Shown piece after piece: positions 11,070 through 21,754 of a stretch of 64,000 bases of DNA. The DNA is taken from assembly GCF_042477335.2 (NCBI RefSeq), contig NC_091248.1, positions 114,232,501-114,296,500 of the forward strand, written 5' to 3'. The translations under genes and the position numbers were made by a program. Under the pieces are notes generated by a model. It searched no databases and was not told the DNA's origin. It worked only from the letters and a program-made list of their open reading frames with translations. The DNA is from Ovis canadensis (lineage: Eukaryota > Chordata > Mammalia > Artiodactyla > Bovidae). Position 1 is the stretch's first letter; every line of letters begins with the position of its first letter.

Positions 11070-11337
11070 ATCCTGGATGATGAAGCAGCGCAGGAATTAA
11101 TGCCCGTGGTAGCAGGTGCTGTGTTCACCCTGACCGCTCACCTAAGCCAAGCTGTTCGCACAGAGCAGAAGCAACCCTTAGTCTTGGGACCTGGAGAGGT
11201 CCATTGTGCTTTCACTCTTGATGGCTCTTTCACCTCGCCTCCGCCCACAGAGAACCCAGTGGTGGGGTTTGCTTCTATTGGAGATTCTTCGCTTCACATC
11301 ATATTGAAGAAACTGTTAGACTTCATTTTGAAGACAG
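11070..11337 (+). CDS. NUP205: NUP205 window exon 7
   Basis: Acceptor tttaag; 268 nt, ILDDEAAQELMPVVAGAVFT through KKLLDFILKT plus one base. The donor is gtttttt, weak after the invariant GT. The intron that follows is only 101 nt and stays open in frame until the tag of its own acceptor, so intron retention would end the protein there. Confidence 0.94.
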
Positions 11338-11438
11338 GTTTTTTTTTGTTGTTGTTTAAATTTTCTACAAATTACAACTTCCGTATTTGTTTTAACTTTA
11401 ATTTGAAAAAAGATTTTTACTCTGCTGTATCTTCCTAG
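11338..11438 (+). other. NUP205: short 101-nt NUP205 intron with weak donor
   Basis: The donor gttttttt lacks the usual positions +3 to +6. The reading frame stays open through the whole intron and stops exactly at the tag of the acceptor. Confidence 0.85.
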
Positions 11439-11537
11439 GTGGTGGATTCCAGCGAGTAAGGACACACCTGTATGGCTCCCTGCTTTATTACTTGCAGATT
11501 GCCCAGAGGCCGGATGAGCCAGATACCTTAGAAGTGG
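11439..11537 (+). CDS. NUP205: NUP205 window exon 8
   Basis: Acceptor cttcctag; 99 nt, GGGFQRVRTHLYGSLLYYLQ through PDTLEV plus one base, donor gtaagt. It precedes the largest intron of this part of the gene (7.2 kb). Confidence 0.95.
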
Positions 11538-11709
11538 GTAAGTGCTAATCTTTTCTGTGTTTAGAGATTGGTTACTTCAAATTTTTTTTTTTTAATCACC
11601 TTTTCACCTTTTGGCTAAGCAAAGCTATAATAAATGAGTCTTTACAGAATCATTAAAGTACTTACTATAAAGTCAAAGGAAAATGTTTAGTTTTGTAAAA
11701 TTGTGGCAA

Positions 11710-11880
11710 TAGGAGCTTCCCTGTTGGTCTGGTGGCTAAGACTCTGCACTGCCAATATAGGGGGCCCAGGTTTGATCCCTGGTCAGGGAACTAGAGCCCA
11801 CATGCTGCAGCTAAAGGGCCTGTGCGCTGCAGCCAAGACCTGGGGCAGCCAAGTTAGAAAAGAAGGAAAAAAAGTGACAG
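11710..11880 (+). repeat. CHR-type SINE
   Basis: Starts agcttccctgttggtctggtgg with a tRNA-like B-box stretch (ggtttgatccctggtc) and ends in an A-rich tail at about 11860-11880. Confidence 0.75.
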
Positions 11881-12013
11881 GAGTACAAAAGTAGTGTAAG
11901 CACAAACCTTCAAATACGACTTTAGCTTACATATTTTTGTAACTCCTGCTCACTTCTGGTCCCATTAACAGTACATGTCTTTTAAAATAGCTGTTATTCC
12001 GCAGTATAGAAGT

Positions 12014-12701
12014 CAAGTCAGTTCAATCGCTCAGTCGTGTCTGAATCTTTGTGACCCCATGGACTGCAGCACACCAGGCCTCCCTGTCTATTACCGACTC
12101 CTGGAGTTCACCCAAACTCATCTCCATTGAGTCAGTGATGCCATCCAACCATCTCATCCTCTGTCGTCCCCTTCTCCTCCCGCCTTCAATCTTTCCCAGC
12201 ATCAAGGGCTTTTCCAGTGAGTCAGTTCTTCGCATCAGGTGGCCAGAGTATTGGACTTTCAGCTTCAGCATCAGTCCTTCCAATGAATATTCAGGACTGA
12301 TTTCCTTTAGGATGGACTGGTTGGATCTCCTTGCAGTCCAAGGGATTCTCAAGAGTCTTCTCCAACACCACAGTTCAAAAGCATCAATTCTTCAGTGCTG
12401 AGCTTTCTTTATAGTCCAGCTCTCACATCCATACATGACCACAGGAAAAACCATATGCTGTCTAGATTGGTCATAGCTTTTTCTTCCAAGGAGCAAGTGT
12501 CTTTTAATTTCATGGCTACAGTCACCATCTGCAATGATTTCGGAGCCCCAAAAAATAAAGCCTCACTGTTTCCACTGTTTCCCTATCTATTTGCCATGAA
12601 GTGGTGGGACCAGATGCCATGATCTTAGTTTTCTGAATGTTGAGTTTTAAGGCAACTTTTTCACTCTCCTCTTTCACTTTCATCAAGAGGCTCTTTAGTT
12701 T
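12014..12701 (-). mobile_element. BovB LINE 3' end, minus strand
   Basis: 688-bp 5'-truncated BovB with an exact 11-bp target-site duplication, agtatagaagt, at 12003-12013 and 12702-12712. It covers the C-terminal RT region and the 3' end (minus-strand reading ...[14 protein letters not shown] near 12050). Interrupted by internal deletions near 12395-12460. Confidence 0.92.
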
Positions 12702-13048
12702 AGTATAGAAGTAACATTTATTTAATCATTTGCCTCATTCATAAGTAGTTAAATTGTTTCTAATTTTTTACTATTACAAAAATGCTGCATTGAATATTCT
12801 TTTATATGACTATATATTTCTCAAGAAGGATACTTGATAGTGGAATTTCCATATGAAAGAGGATGCACATTTTTATTTCAACAGATTCTACCGAATGGCT
12901 TTCTACCAGTTTAAACTCTCATCAATAGCATACATAAGTCTTCTTGTACTTAAGGTGAAGGTTTTCTTGAGTAAATGTCACGGAGTAGAATTTCTTGGTC
13001 AGAAGGTCTACGTATTTGAAATAATGATAGAGGCTTTGTAAACTATAG

Positions 13049-13077
13049 TGTGTGTGTGTGTGTGTATGTGTGTGTGT
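13049..13077 (+). repeat. (TG)n microsatellite
   Basis: About 14 TG units with one TA interruption, next to a CHR SINE. Confidence 0.9.
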
Positions 13078-13081
13078 TTAT

Positions 13082-13204
13082 TTTTTTCTTTTTTGACCAT
13101 GCTGCTCACTTGTGGCATCTTAGTCCCCTGACCAGGGATTGAACCTGGGCCTTTGACAGTGAGAACATGGATTCCTAACCACTAGAGCACCACAGAATTC
13201 CCAT
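13082..13204 (-). repeat. CHR-type SINE fragment
   Basis: Plus-strand reading ccctgaccagggattgaacctggg through cctaaccactagagcaccacag is the reverse of the CHR tRNA-like head. Confidence 0.7.
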
Positions 13205-13699
13205 ATAATTAGCATTTTAAAGTAAGAGTAATTATATATATTCTTTGATTGCCATGTTTGGAAAATGTTTTTAACTGTTCGAAAGATTTTATACTCTGCC
13301 AGACTTAACAGTGATATTTAAGAACTTGTCATAGGCACCTTCTTATAACCTTCATAAATATTTATTTTGTATACAGATTCTTAAAAACACTTTTATTCTT
13401 ATACGGTCTGTGTATAAGACTCAGATTATCTCATATTATTCTTTACTGGCTATATTTTTTGTATAATATCCTTAAAAGGTAGTAATAGCCAAATCATGCA
13501 TTTATGGGAATGTCCTACTGGCATAAATAATGCACAAAAGTAGTTTTAGGTCATTAAAAATGATACTTCAGAGAAAGTTTTTGAACAAATAGGAGCTTTT
13601 TAAGAGTGATAATCTGCCAGCATACCTCCCCCATTTTCCTCTTGACTTACAAAAATTTTAACATTGGATTTAGTTGAATTGGCAAAAATCATCACTGAA

Positions 13700-13711
13700 C
13701 CACTAGGTGGA
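13700..13711 (+). promoter_or_regulatory. CTCF-like motif
   Basis: ccactaggtgga matches the CTCF core CCASYAGRKGGC except at the last base. Intronic; occupancy unknown. Confidence 0.3.
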
Positions 13712-15617
13712 GCTTTATAACATGCTTTATAAGAAGTTATTACCAAGATGTGGTAAAAGCAGTGTGACCATAAAAGAAAATTCTTTGTTTTTAATTTTCA
13801 AATGATCTATTTTTGGAGCAGTTTTATCCCTTAATTAGTTTTTTTCTTAGTCATAATTACTGCTTATTTTGACTTGCTTTAGGTAGCAAAGTATTTTCTA
13901 GATACTGTTACTTTTAATTTTCAAATTAGAAATATTAAATTTGAAAACTGTTAGCACACATTGTTGTGAAAGACACTGTACATACCTGCTGTTGTTTTAA
14001 AACCAAAAGTGAATTTTAATGTTTACATACTTAGTTTTTCATACCACTTTTACTTTATTTTTACATAACCATATATATTGAATACTGGGCAGACATTTTC
14101 CCTGTTTGGTAAAATAGGAATCTGACTTAGAGAGGTTAAGTGACTTAGTTGTATGTGACATCTGAGAATTAGAATTCAGTTTTCTCAATTTGTAACAGAA
14201 TTCTCCTGACCTTGGGACATCACATCTTCATCTTTTTATTTTATCTTTTTATAATCTGTAGTTTTTCCTTACTCTAATTTGGTAGAAAATGTCACCAATA
14301 TATTTGTAACTTATATCATGCGTGAATAATTTCTAATAAGTAAAGAACATGTACAAATCAATAACCCAACAGAAAAATGAGCAGAAGATATGAGCAGACT
14401 GTTTAAGGAAAAGGAAATTCAAAGGTCTCTTAAACTTACAGTTAATTTTTTGAAAATCCTTATGGGTGGATCCTATCGCCTTGAGCTGCCAATGCTGTAC
14501 GTCTGGGGAGGAACCAAAGTATATGTTTTTTGACAAAATTATTTGGAGAATGTTACGTGTTTCCCTAATTAAGAACAGTGTAGTTGAAATCTGACATTGC
14601 TTTTGCATATGTAATTCCTGGGGGTTAGCTGACAGCTATTATTGTCATAAATATCTCTCTGCATTCTTTTCACTTTTTATTTTCTCTCTTTTCTACCAGT
14701 GACCACTAGAAACAAAAAGTGGATAATCTGACCAGAGCTTAAATGTTTAATATAAACCACAATTATTATATTCTTGATTTTTTAATTGAACTGTTTCTTA
14801 TATTCTAGTATTGTAAAAATATTTCACATTTAAAAATAGATTGATAATGACAAAGATATATATTTTCAGCATATTTTTAATCAGATTAATGTTTTCACTA
14901 GAAGTTGATAAAGCCAACCTATAAAGTTATGTTGACAGCTCAGTGTGGAGGTGCATCCTCTTTAGTTTCATCTCTGAGATTAGCCCTGTTTGACTGTTTT
15001 GTTCTAATTTCCATAAAATGGATTTTATTGCTTTAAACCAGATTCGTTTTTAACTTTCTATTTTCTAGGAGCTTATCATTCAACTTTAATTTATAATTGA
15101 TTGATGAGCTGTAGGGAAGATGTCAGTTTGAATTTTTTATTTTAAAATTGTTTTCGCAATTTTAAGTAGTTCTATTATGTTTTTCTCATATGTTCTATTT
15201 TCTTCTAAATTGGCTTTTCTTTTTCTTTAGTTTTGACAAGTTGATAGTATTCAGTAAATAAGAATGAAAAATTATAATAAGAATGATGAATTTTCTGCTC
15301 TGCTCATAATTCTTTTGGGCTATTGTGACTTTTGATCAGATTTTTCTTGTTGTTCTTTGTTTATGAAATTGTAGTATCCAGTCATCTTTTTAAAGGAGAC
15401 TAGAAAAGATGATCTATTGCTGTTACTAAATTTTTGAGAATCGTATCATGAGATTTTCAGTTTTTATGGTCTAGGTGTTAATATGATCTAGAATCATAGT
15501 ACAAGTACACCTGTGATTTTAGTCATGAAGTAGTGGGACTGAAAGGATTTCATAGAGCATCTTGCCTGTTGTTGACTCTGTTCTTTTGCATCCAACTCCA
15601 ATAAGTGACTTAAAAAT

Positions 15618-15644
15618 ACCTACTACAGCTGTTGTGTAGTAGGT
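15618..15644 (+). repeat. perfect 10-bp inverted repeat (short hairpin)
   Basis: acctactaca, a 7-nt loop, then tgtagtaggt. Both arms are exact. It is too short for a microRNA precursor. Confidence 0.75.
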
Positions 15645-16227
15645 GCAAACTTTTTGCTTAATGTGAATTTAGATGTACATTTCTCACCAGTCCTTTTGTT
15701 TTACAACCGGAGTCAGATCTTAGGACCTTAGAACCTGACTAAAAATAATCAGGTATTTAAAAAATAGCATTTAGCTTTTCTTTTTTATTTAAAAATAAGT
15801 GTTGATTGAAGGAAATTTAGGACATGCCAATAAATGAAAGGAAGAGGAAAGTCACACACTCCACCCTTCTAAGATAGCTATCAGGACATTTTGGTTATAG
15901 CCAACCATCTTTTTGTATTGGTTTGTATCTTCCTTTTTCTTTCTACTTAGTATATTATGAGCTTTCCCTCTCTCGGTTAATAACATTTTAATGCCTCTAT
16001 AGATTTTGCCACTTACGGGTATGTAGCAAATGCCCTACCCATTTTTAGGCCCTTAGCTTATTTCTAGTTTTCACAATACAAACAAAAATTAGTAATCATT
16101 TGGTGGTTTATTATTTTAAGTTGTTCCAGAAAGCATGAATTGGGTTCTTGCTTTCATAAAATCTTATATCCTAGTAGAAATGGCAGTATATGTGCTTATG
16201 AAACAGTAAGTCTTAAATTGGATGATA

Positions 16228-16437
16228 TAAAGTGGATGCCTGCAAACTTTTTCTGTAAAGGACCAGATAGTAACTATTTTAGGCTTTGCAAGCCATATGC
16301 TCTCTGCTGCAAATCCTTAACTCTGCCATTATAGTACAAAAGCAACCAGAGACATATGCTATGTTACATTGAAATTTTATTTACAAAAACAGGTGGGAGA
16401 TCACATTTCGCCCACAGGCCTTAGTTTGCCAACCCCA
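16228..16437 (+). repeat. MER20-like hAT-Charlie element
   Basis: gcaaactttttctgtaaagg and gccagatagtaactatttta near the left end, and tttatttacaaaaacagg and tttgccaacccc at the right end, fit a near-complete 210-bp non-autonomous hAT element. I am sure of the class and less sure of the family name. Confidence 0.6.
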
Positions 16438-16894
16438 ATTATAAATTACAAGTTTTACAGGATTTAAGAGGAGAAAGGAAATCAAGGATTTTGCTGGACT
16501 TTTCTGGTCGGGTTGCATTTACATAAGAAGAAATGGGGGGGCTTTTCAGTAAGGCCCAAACTAGGAGGGAGTAAAGAATCAGGCCATAAGCAGGGGAGAG
16601 GGTTGATAGCAGATTAAGCCAATCTGAGATGGTAGGACCATATTATTAACGACCTTGAAAATGAAACTATAGTGTTAGAGCTAGTAGAATTAAGCAATAG
16701 ACATTTAACATTTTTGAGTAACTTGATAAGAAGTTCGTAGTTTAGGAAAATATGTGTGGCAGTGATTTATATGGTATGTTGGAAGAAGGGACAGATTGAG
16801 TAGAAGAAATCATTTTGGTGATTTCTAATGAATTAATTTATCCTCTTAAAAGATAAGGATTTTAAAGAAAGGCCTTTTTAAAAGAACGATGTTC

Positions 16895-16975
16895 CATTAT
16901 GATTTATCACAGGATATTGAATATAATTCTCTGAGTTATACAGTAGGACTTTGTTGTTACCAGATTTTTTTAATT
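16895..16975 (-). repeat. L1 3' UTR fragment
   Basis: tatcacaggatattgaatataa and gagttatacagtaggactttgttgtt match the artiodactyl L1 3' end in reverse. Confidence 0.55.
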
Positions 16976-17439
16976 TCTAGGTAGTGCTGTCAATAAGTAA
17001 TATTGGAACTCTGAGATCTGTTCACAGTTTGAAATCAAATATTTCTTGGATACTTAACTGGTCTTCTTCAATCCCTTGTTTTTCAGATTTCACTGTGAGG
17101 CCCCAAGGTTCTTGCAGGGGTTCCTCAGGGGTTTTGGGGAAGAATCTCTAGAGTGATATGCCAGCATCTCTTTATCCTCATTTCAATCAGAATGTTTGAA
17201 CTAAAGAATTCATGGCTAAAAAGCATTACACCTGTAAAGCGATGGCTTTCAGACTTGCCCAAATTCTTGACTCACATAATTTTGTGGCAGTTCTGTGTGT
17301 AGAACAGGAGAAGCTGTATCTCCTCAGACTAGGTTCCTGAGAACCCACTCACCATGGAACAAACCCCCTGAGGGCATCTGATGGCCTCTCTGGAGCAGAG
17401 TTTCTAAACTTTCCTTTAAGCCATTGATCAGTCAATGAT

Positions 17440-17920
17440 TAATATTTGAGCTTCTACTCATGTGCTAAGTAGACAAGACACAATCCCGTTGTTAATAAGC
17501 TTATGTTCGATGTGGTTGATGTGGGGAGACAGGGAACAAGCATGGAAATCCATCTCCCCCTCAAATAACATTTTAGTAAATCTAGCAAATAAGTACTGTG
17601 GAGAAAATAAAATAGTACTGTGATATGTTGTGTGGGGGTTGGGGGAGGAGGGAGTATTGGGTGTATCTGGGGAAGTGATATTGAATAGAGGCTGGAATGG
17701 TGAAGACAGGAGGTAGCCAAGCTACGATCTGGGGAAGAATATGGAGAACAGTTAGTGCAGAGATCCTGAGACTGAAGTAAGTGCTGAGTTTGAGGGACAG
17801 AACGGCTAGTGTGGTGGTAGTGTAGAAGTGGAGAATGGAAGGAGGTGAAATAGAAAACTAGATGGGATCAGATGACCTAAGGAAGTGACATGATTGAGAA
17901 GATTTATAATCTCATACCCT
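17440..17920 (+). repeat. L2 LINE fragment
   Basis: Order of ancient L2 3' landmarks: gagcttctactcatgtgct, then cttatgttcgatgtgg...gggagacagg, then aggaggtagccaagctacgatctggggaagaatatgg. Strongly diverged. Confidence 0.55.
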
Positions 17921-18744
17921 CCTTTGGCACTATTGGAAATGAAATATGACTAAAATAAAACTAAAGTAGTGATGAAAATATTCTAGGGAAAAAGTATCAT
18001 TAAAACTCTGAAGATTTGCCTGCTGCAGACTTTATAGTGAAATATAGACCGCATTGAGGCATTATTTATTTTTCATGATTGTGTCTGCTTTGTTTTATTC
18101 TCCATTCTGAGCACCCTGTCTTAAGAATTTTTCCTCAGTTTGAAAACTGATGCCATCATCCTAGTTGGGGAAAATCATAAGATTAGTTTCAGCTATATTG
18201 CTTTATGTAGTATATTTATGAAACTTTCTTCTAAAAGATTTTCAGAAATCTATGTAAAGTTTATAATCCTATCTTTAATTATCATTGTACTTTGAATTAA
18301 ATTTGAGTTGTCTTCATAATGAATATACCTTTTCCTTTTTAGTAAGTATTTCAATTAAAACGTATAAAAGAATAAAATACCTGCTTTTTGGAAGTAGATC
18401 TTTGTCTACTTTGTACCTAATCCTTTGTAGCCAAATTCTCATAGATCTCAGTGAAAAATAAAACCAGATCAATTAGCAGAACAAATACAGGAATTGGTTC
18501 TCCTGGAGCCTCTAATTCGTTTTGATTTCTTTAAGGATAGTTTCTCCTTTTCCTAATAGCATTGTTATCTCAGTGTACGTGCATGGAATAGTGCATTGTG
18601 TTCTTGAAATTTACCTGCCCAGACTCATTGGTTGATGGGCCTTTGTGCGCAGGCATTAATGGAAATGTGTAAGGTGTAATTATTCAGTTAGCAAGCTATT
18701 TTTTTGCTGGAGTGTGTCATATGTCTTCTCTTGTAACCCTTTAG

Positions 18745-18893
18745 CCAAGAAAACCATGTGGGAAAGGCTGACTGCCCCTGAAGATGTGTTTAGTAAATTA
18801 CAGCGAGAAAACATAGCCATCATCGAGAGCTATGGTGCCGCCCTCATGGAAGTGGTCTGTCGAGATGCTTGTGATGGTCATGAGATTGGAAGG
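18745..18893 (+). CDS. NUP205: NUP205 window exon 9
   Basis: Acceptor ccctttag; 149 nt, AKKTMWERLTAPEDVFSKL through DACDGHEIGR, donor gtacag. It ends in phase 0. Confidence 0.95.
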
Positions 18894-19849
18894 GTACAGT
18901 AACTCCTGCTCAGTATTGTACTTGGACAGATATTTTGACTTTGTATTAAGGCATAAATTGGATCAGCTTTTCAAGTGGATATTATATACTGGGAATTATT
19001 TTTTATAATATATTTTAGTGAATTTTCTTATTTACTGTAATTTGGAATTTATATTTTGTTTATTCATATGTTTCATTCACTTACATTCATAATCCTTATT
19101 AGTTCAGACTGGGCCCTCAGAATAATCTTTTTGCTGATTTTGAGATTTGCCTTACACTGGTAGAAACAGCAGAGGTGCTGGTTAATAAAGATCCTTAAAT
19201 AAGAGAATGGGGATAAATAGCTTTTATATTGAATATATCTTTCTCTGCTTTTTTTAGAAGTATTTACATTTACTTACATTTATGTATCTTTAAAGTGTTT
19301 TGTCATACTGGTGATAATATATTGAGAAGATAATTGCCTACTGATGGAAAATCACGTAGCATTTGAATCATGTAGTGTGCTCTTAATTATGTTAAAAAAA
19401 CAGTATTTGGGAAGAAATAGGCCAAAGTGGTCTTGTTTATCAGATACTGTATTTTCCATAGTTTAGTTTGTTTGTTTTTTTTTTGTGTGTGTTCTACAGT
19501 GAGCATGTAACACTTCACAGCAGGGGAAAAATGCTGTTTTTAAAAATCAATTTCCTCCTTTCCTCCAACAAGTAATGTTTAGATTCTGTTAAAATATGTT
19601 TAATGCTATTATTTTAATGTTAGATTTTGTTTCAGAAATGTAGCTTTACCCTGAACATTTTCGTTTTATCAATAAATCAAGATTCTGGATACATAGCTTT
19701 CAACTTCTCAAAAAAGAAGGAGAGGGTTGTATTACATGCAACAGTTCTCCTTGTAAGAAAACTTTTAAATGTTTCCAGGTAAAGGGAGTTACTGCTGTTG
19801 ACTTGGTAGCCATCTCCACATTTTGGACTTTGATTTATTCTTCCTTCAG
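18894..19849 (+). other. NUP205 intron
   Basis: 956 nt of AT-rich intron. No repeat that I can name with confidence. Confidence 0.5.
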
Positions 19850-20041
19850 ATGCTGGCACTGGCTCTCCTTGATCGAATTGTCTCTGTGGATAAGCAGCAG
19901 CAGTGGCTCCTGTATCTGTCTAACAGTGGCTATCTGAAGGTGCTTGTAGACAGCTTGGTAGAAGATGACCGTACTTTGCAAAGCCTGCTCACTCCACAGC
20001 CTCCCCTTTTAAAAGCCCTTTATACTTATGAATCCAAAATG
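19850..20041 (+). CDS. NUP205: NUP205 window exon 10
   Basis: Acceptor tccttcag; 192 nt, MLALALLDRIVSVDKQQQWL through LYTYESKM, donor gtaagg. Leucine-rich solenoid helices. Phase 0 at both ends. Confidence 0.96.
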
Positions 20042-20569
20042 GTAAGGCTTTATGTTCACTTGAGGTTAGATCAGCAGGTCATTTCCTGTTGAAGTTAAAG
20101 CTATATTAAAGAAAATGAATGTGGCCTACGTTTCTAATATTTTTATCATACATGCGTAATTTCTGAGGAGTTTTAAGTTTGGGTACATGTGCTAGGAATG
20201 CGTCTTCTGAGCGTGCAGAGTTGAGTTGAAACGGTCCTATGAAGGCTGGCTGCATGCTGAGACTGCTGCTCACTCACTGTTGCTGGTGATGCCAGAGCCG
20301 TGTGACACTCAGTGCTCCCTGAGGAGGCCAGTGAGCATGCATGTCCTTCCCGAAGAAAGTCAGCCTGTGCCTGTTGCCTGATGAAGTTCCACTGTACATG
20401 TGCTGGCTCTACTTTAAGCACAGGATTTTTCAATCTCCTATATATATGTAATTTCCTTTCCTCCAAATCTTGTTTTAGTTTCTGTTTCCTCCTGCTTAAG
20501 AATACCACAAATGTCGCAATAGGAGAAGCACTAAAATCTTAGATTGTTCATTAATTCTGTTTTCCCTCC

Positions 20570-20690
20570 CTCCTTCATTTATTCAACAATTATTTGGTAA
20601 ATATCTGTTATGTGCCAGGTATTGTGTGAGGTAGTAGAGATACATCTGTGAGCAAAACAGCCTTTCCTGCCCTCCATAAGCCCATGTGAT
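20570..20690 (+). repeat. L2 3' end fragment
   Basis: cattttattcaacaattattt-like start, then gttatgtgccaggtattgtg and gagcaaaacagcctttcctgccc, the standard L2 3' landmarks. Confidence 0.6.
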
Positions 20691-20771
20691 GATTTTACTT
20701 GACTGCGTAACCCATGCAAGGCCTGTGTGGCACTTCAGATACGCTGTACCATTTATTCCTCACGAAGATCT

Positions 20772-20970
20772 TATGGTGAAAGTGAAAGTCGCTCGCGCAT
20801 GTGCAACTCTTTGTAAACCTATGGACTGTACAGTCTATGGAATTCTCCAGGCCAGAATACTGGAATGGGTAGCCTTTCCCTTTTCCAGGGGATCTTCCCA
20901 ACCCAGGGATCGAACCCAGGTCTCCTGCATTGCAGGCGGGTTCTTTACCAGCTGAGCCACAAAGGAAGCC
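20772..20970 (-). repeat. Bov-tA SINE
   Basis: Reverse orientation: ccaggccagaatactggaatggg body, gggatcgaacccaggtctcctgc B-box side, and ttctttaccagctgagccac head. Confidence 0.88.
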
Positions 20971-21032
20971 ATAGGGGTATAATGTGCCCCTTCCTAGCTA
21001 GTCACCAGTGATTACAGATTAGAAATGTGCTA

Positions 21033-21160
21033 TCATGGGGACATGTCTGGTGGTCCAGTGGTTGAGAGTTTCCCTTCTAGCGCAGGGGGTGTGGGGAACT
21101 AAGATCCCACATGTCTCAGGGTGTGGCCAATAATTAAATAAAAACAACATTGTAAATCAA
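21033..21160 (+). repeat. CHR-type SINE
   Basis: ggggacatgtctggtggtccagtgg head, then actaagatcccacatg and an A-rich tail (aataaaaacaac). Confidence 0.65.
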
Positions 21161-21263
21161 CTATACTTCAGCTTAAGAAATGTGCTATGAGAAAGCCTCA
21201 TTTTTATATGAGACCCGTGACTGCAATCTCTGTACTGATGAATTTTGTTCTGTAACTTCTTAG

Positions 21264-21385
21264 GCATTTCTCACAAGAGTGGCCAAGATTCAGCAGGGTG
21301 CTTTAGAGCTGCTGAGGTCTGGCGTGATTGTGAGGCTGGCACAGTGCCAAGTCTATGACATGCGCCCAGAAATGGACCCACAGGG
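21264..21385 (+). CDS. NUP205: NUP205 window exon 11
   Basis: Acceptor ttcttag; 122 nt, AFLTRVAKIQQGALELLRSG through DMRPEMDPQ plus two bases, donor gtaagt. The codon split over the junction reads Gly here. Confidence 0.94.
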
Positions 21386-21449
21386 GTAAGTGTCTGTATC
21401 ATTTGGCTTTTAAGTTACCAGTAAAGGTTTATTAAGGAAAAAGATTTTC

Positions 21450-21740
21450 TTTTTTTTTTGGGGGGGGGGGTCTTTTATTTTTTTTTATTTTTATTTTTTT
21501 TAGTTTTTTATTTTTTAAATTTTAAAATCTTTAATTCTTACATGCATTCCCAAACATGAACCCCCCTCCCACCTCCCTCCCCATAACATCTTTCTGGGTC
21601 ATCCCCATGCACCAGCCCCAAGCATGCTGCATCCTGCGTCAGACATAGACTGGCACCTATATATAGAAAACTATAAAACACTGATGAAAGAAATTAAAGA
21701 GGACACTAATAGATGGAGAAATATACCATGTTCATGGATT
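21450..21740 (-). mobile_element. 5'-inverted L1 (twin-primed insertion)
   Basis: A 3' UTR with a T-rich start (poly(A) in reverse, from 21450) runs on the minus strand to about 21660. It is followed by an ORF2 piece on the plus strand (cactgatgaaagaaattaaag at about 21680). A 14-bp exact target-site duplication, ggaaaaagattttc, at 21436-21449 and 21741-21754 encloses both halves. Confidence 0.85.
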
Positions 21741-21754
21741 GGAAAAAGATTTTC

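Larger units (their letters stand above)
12713..18744 (+). other. rest of the largest NUP205 intron
   Basis: 6 kb, mostly AT-rich and unique. It holds a (TG)n run, a CHR SINE, a MER20-like element, an L1 3' fragment, an L2 fragment, a perfect short hairpin and a CTCF-like motif, each listed separately. No exon could be supported. Confidence 0.5.

Noticed and set aside
15635-15644. tgtagtaggt looks like part of a let-7 microRNA
   Set aside because: The mature let-7 seed is not matched and the hairpin is far too short for a precursor.
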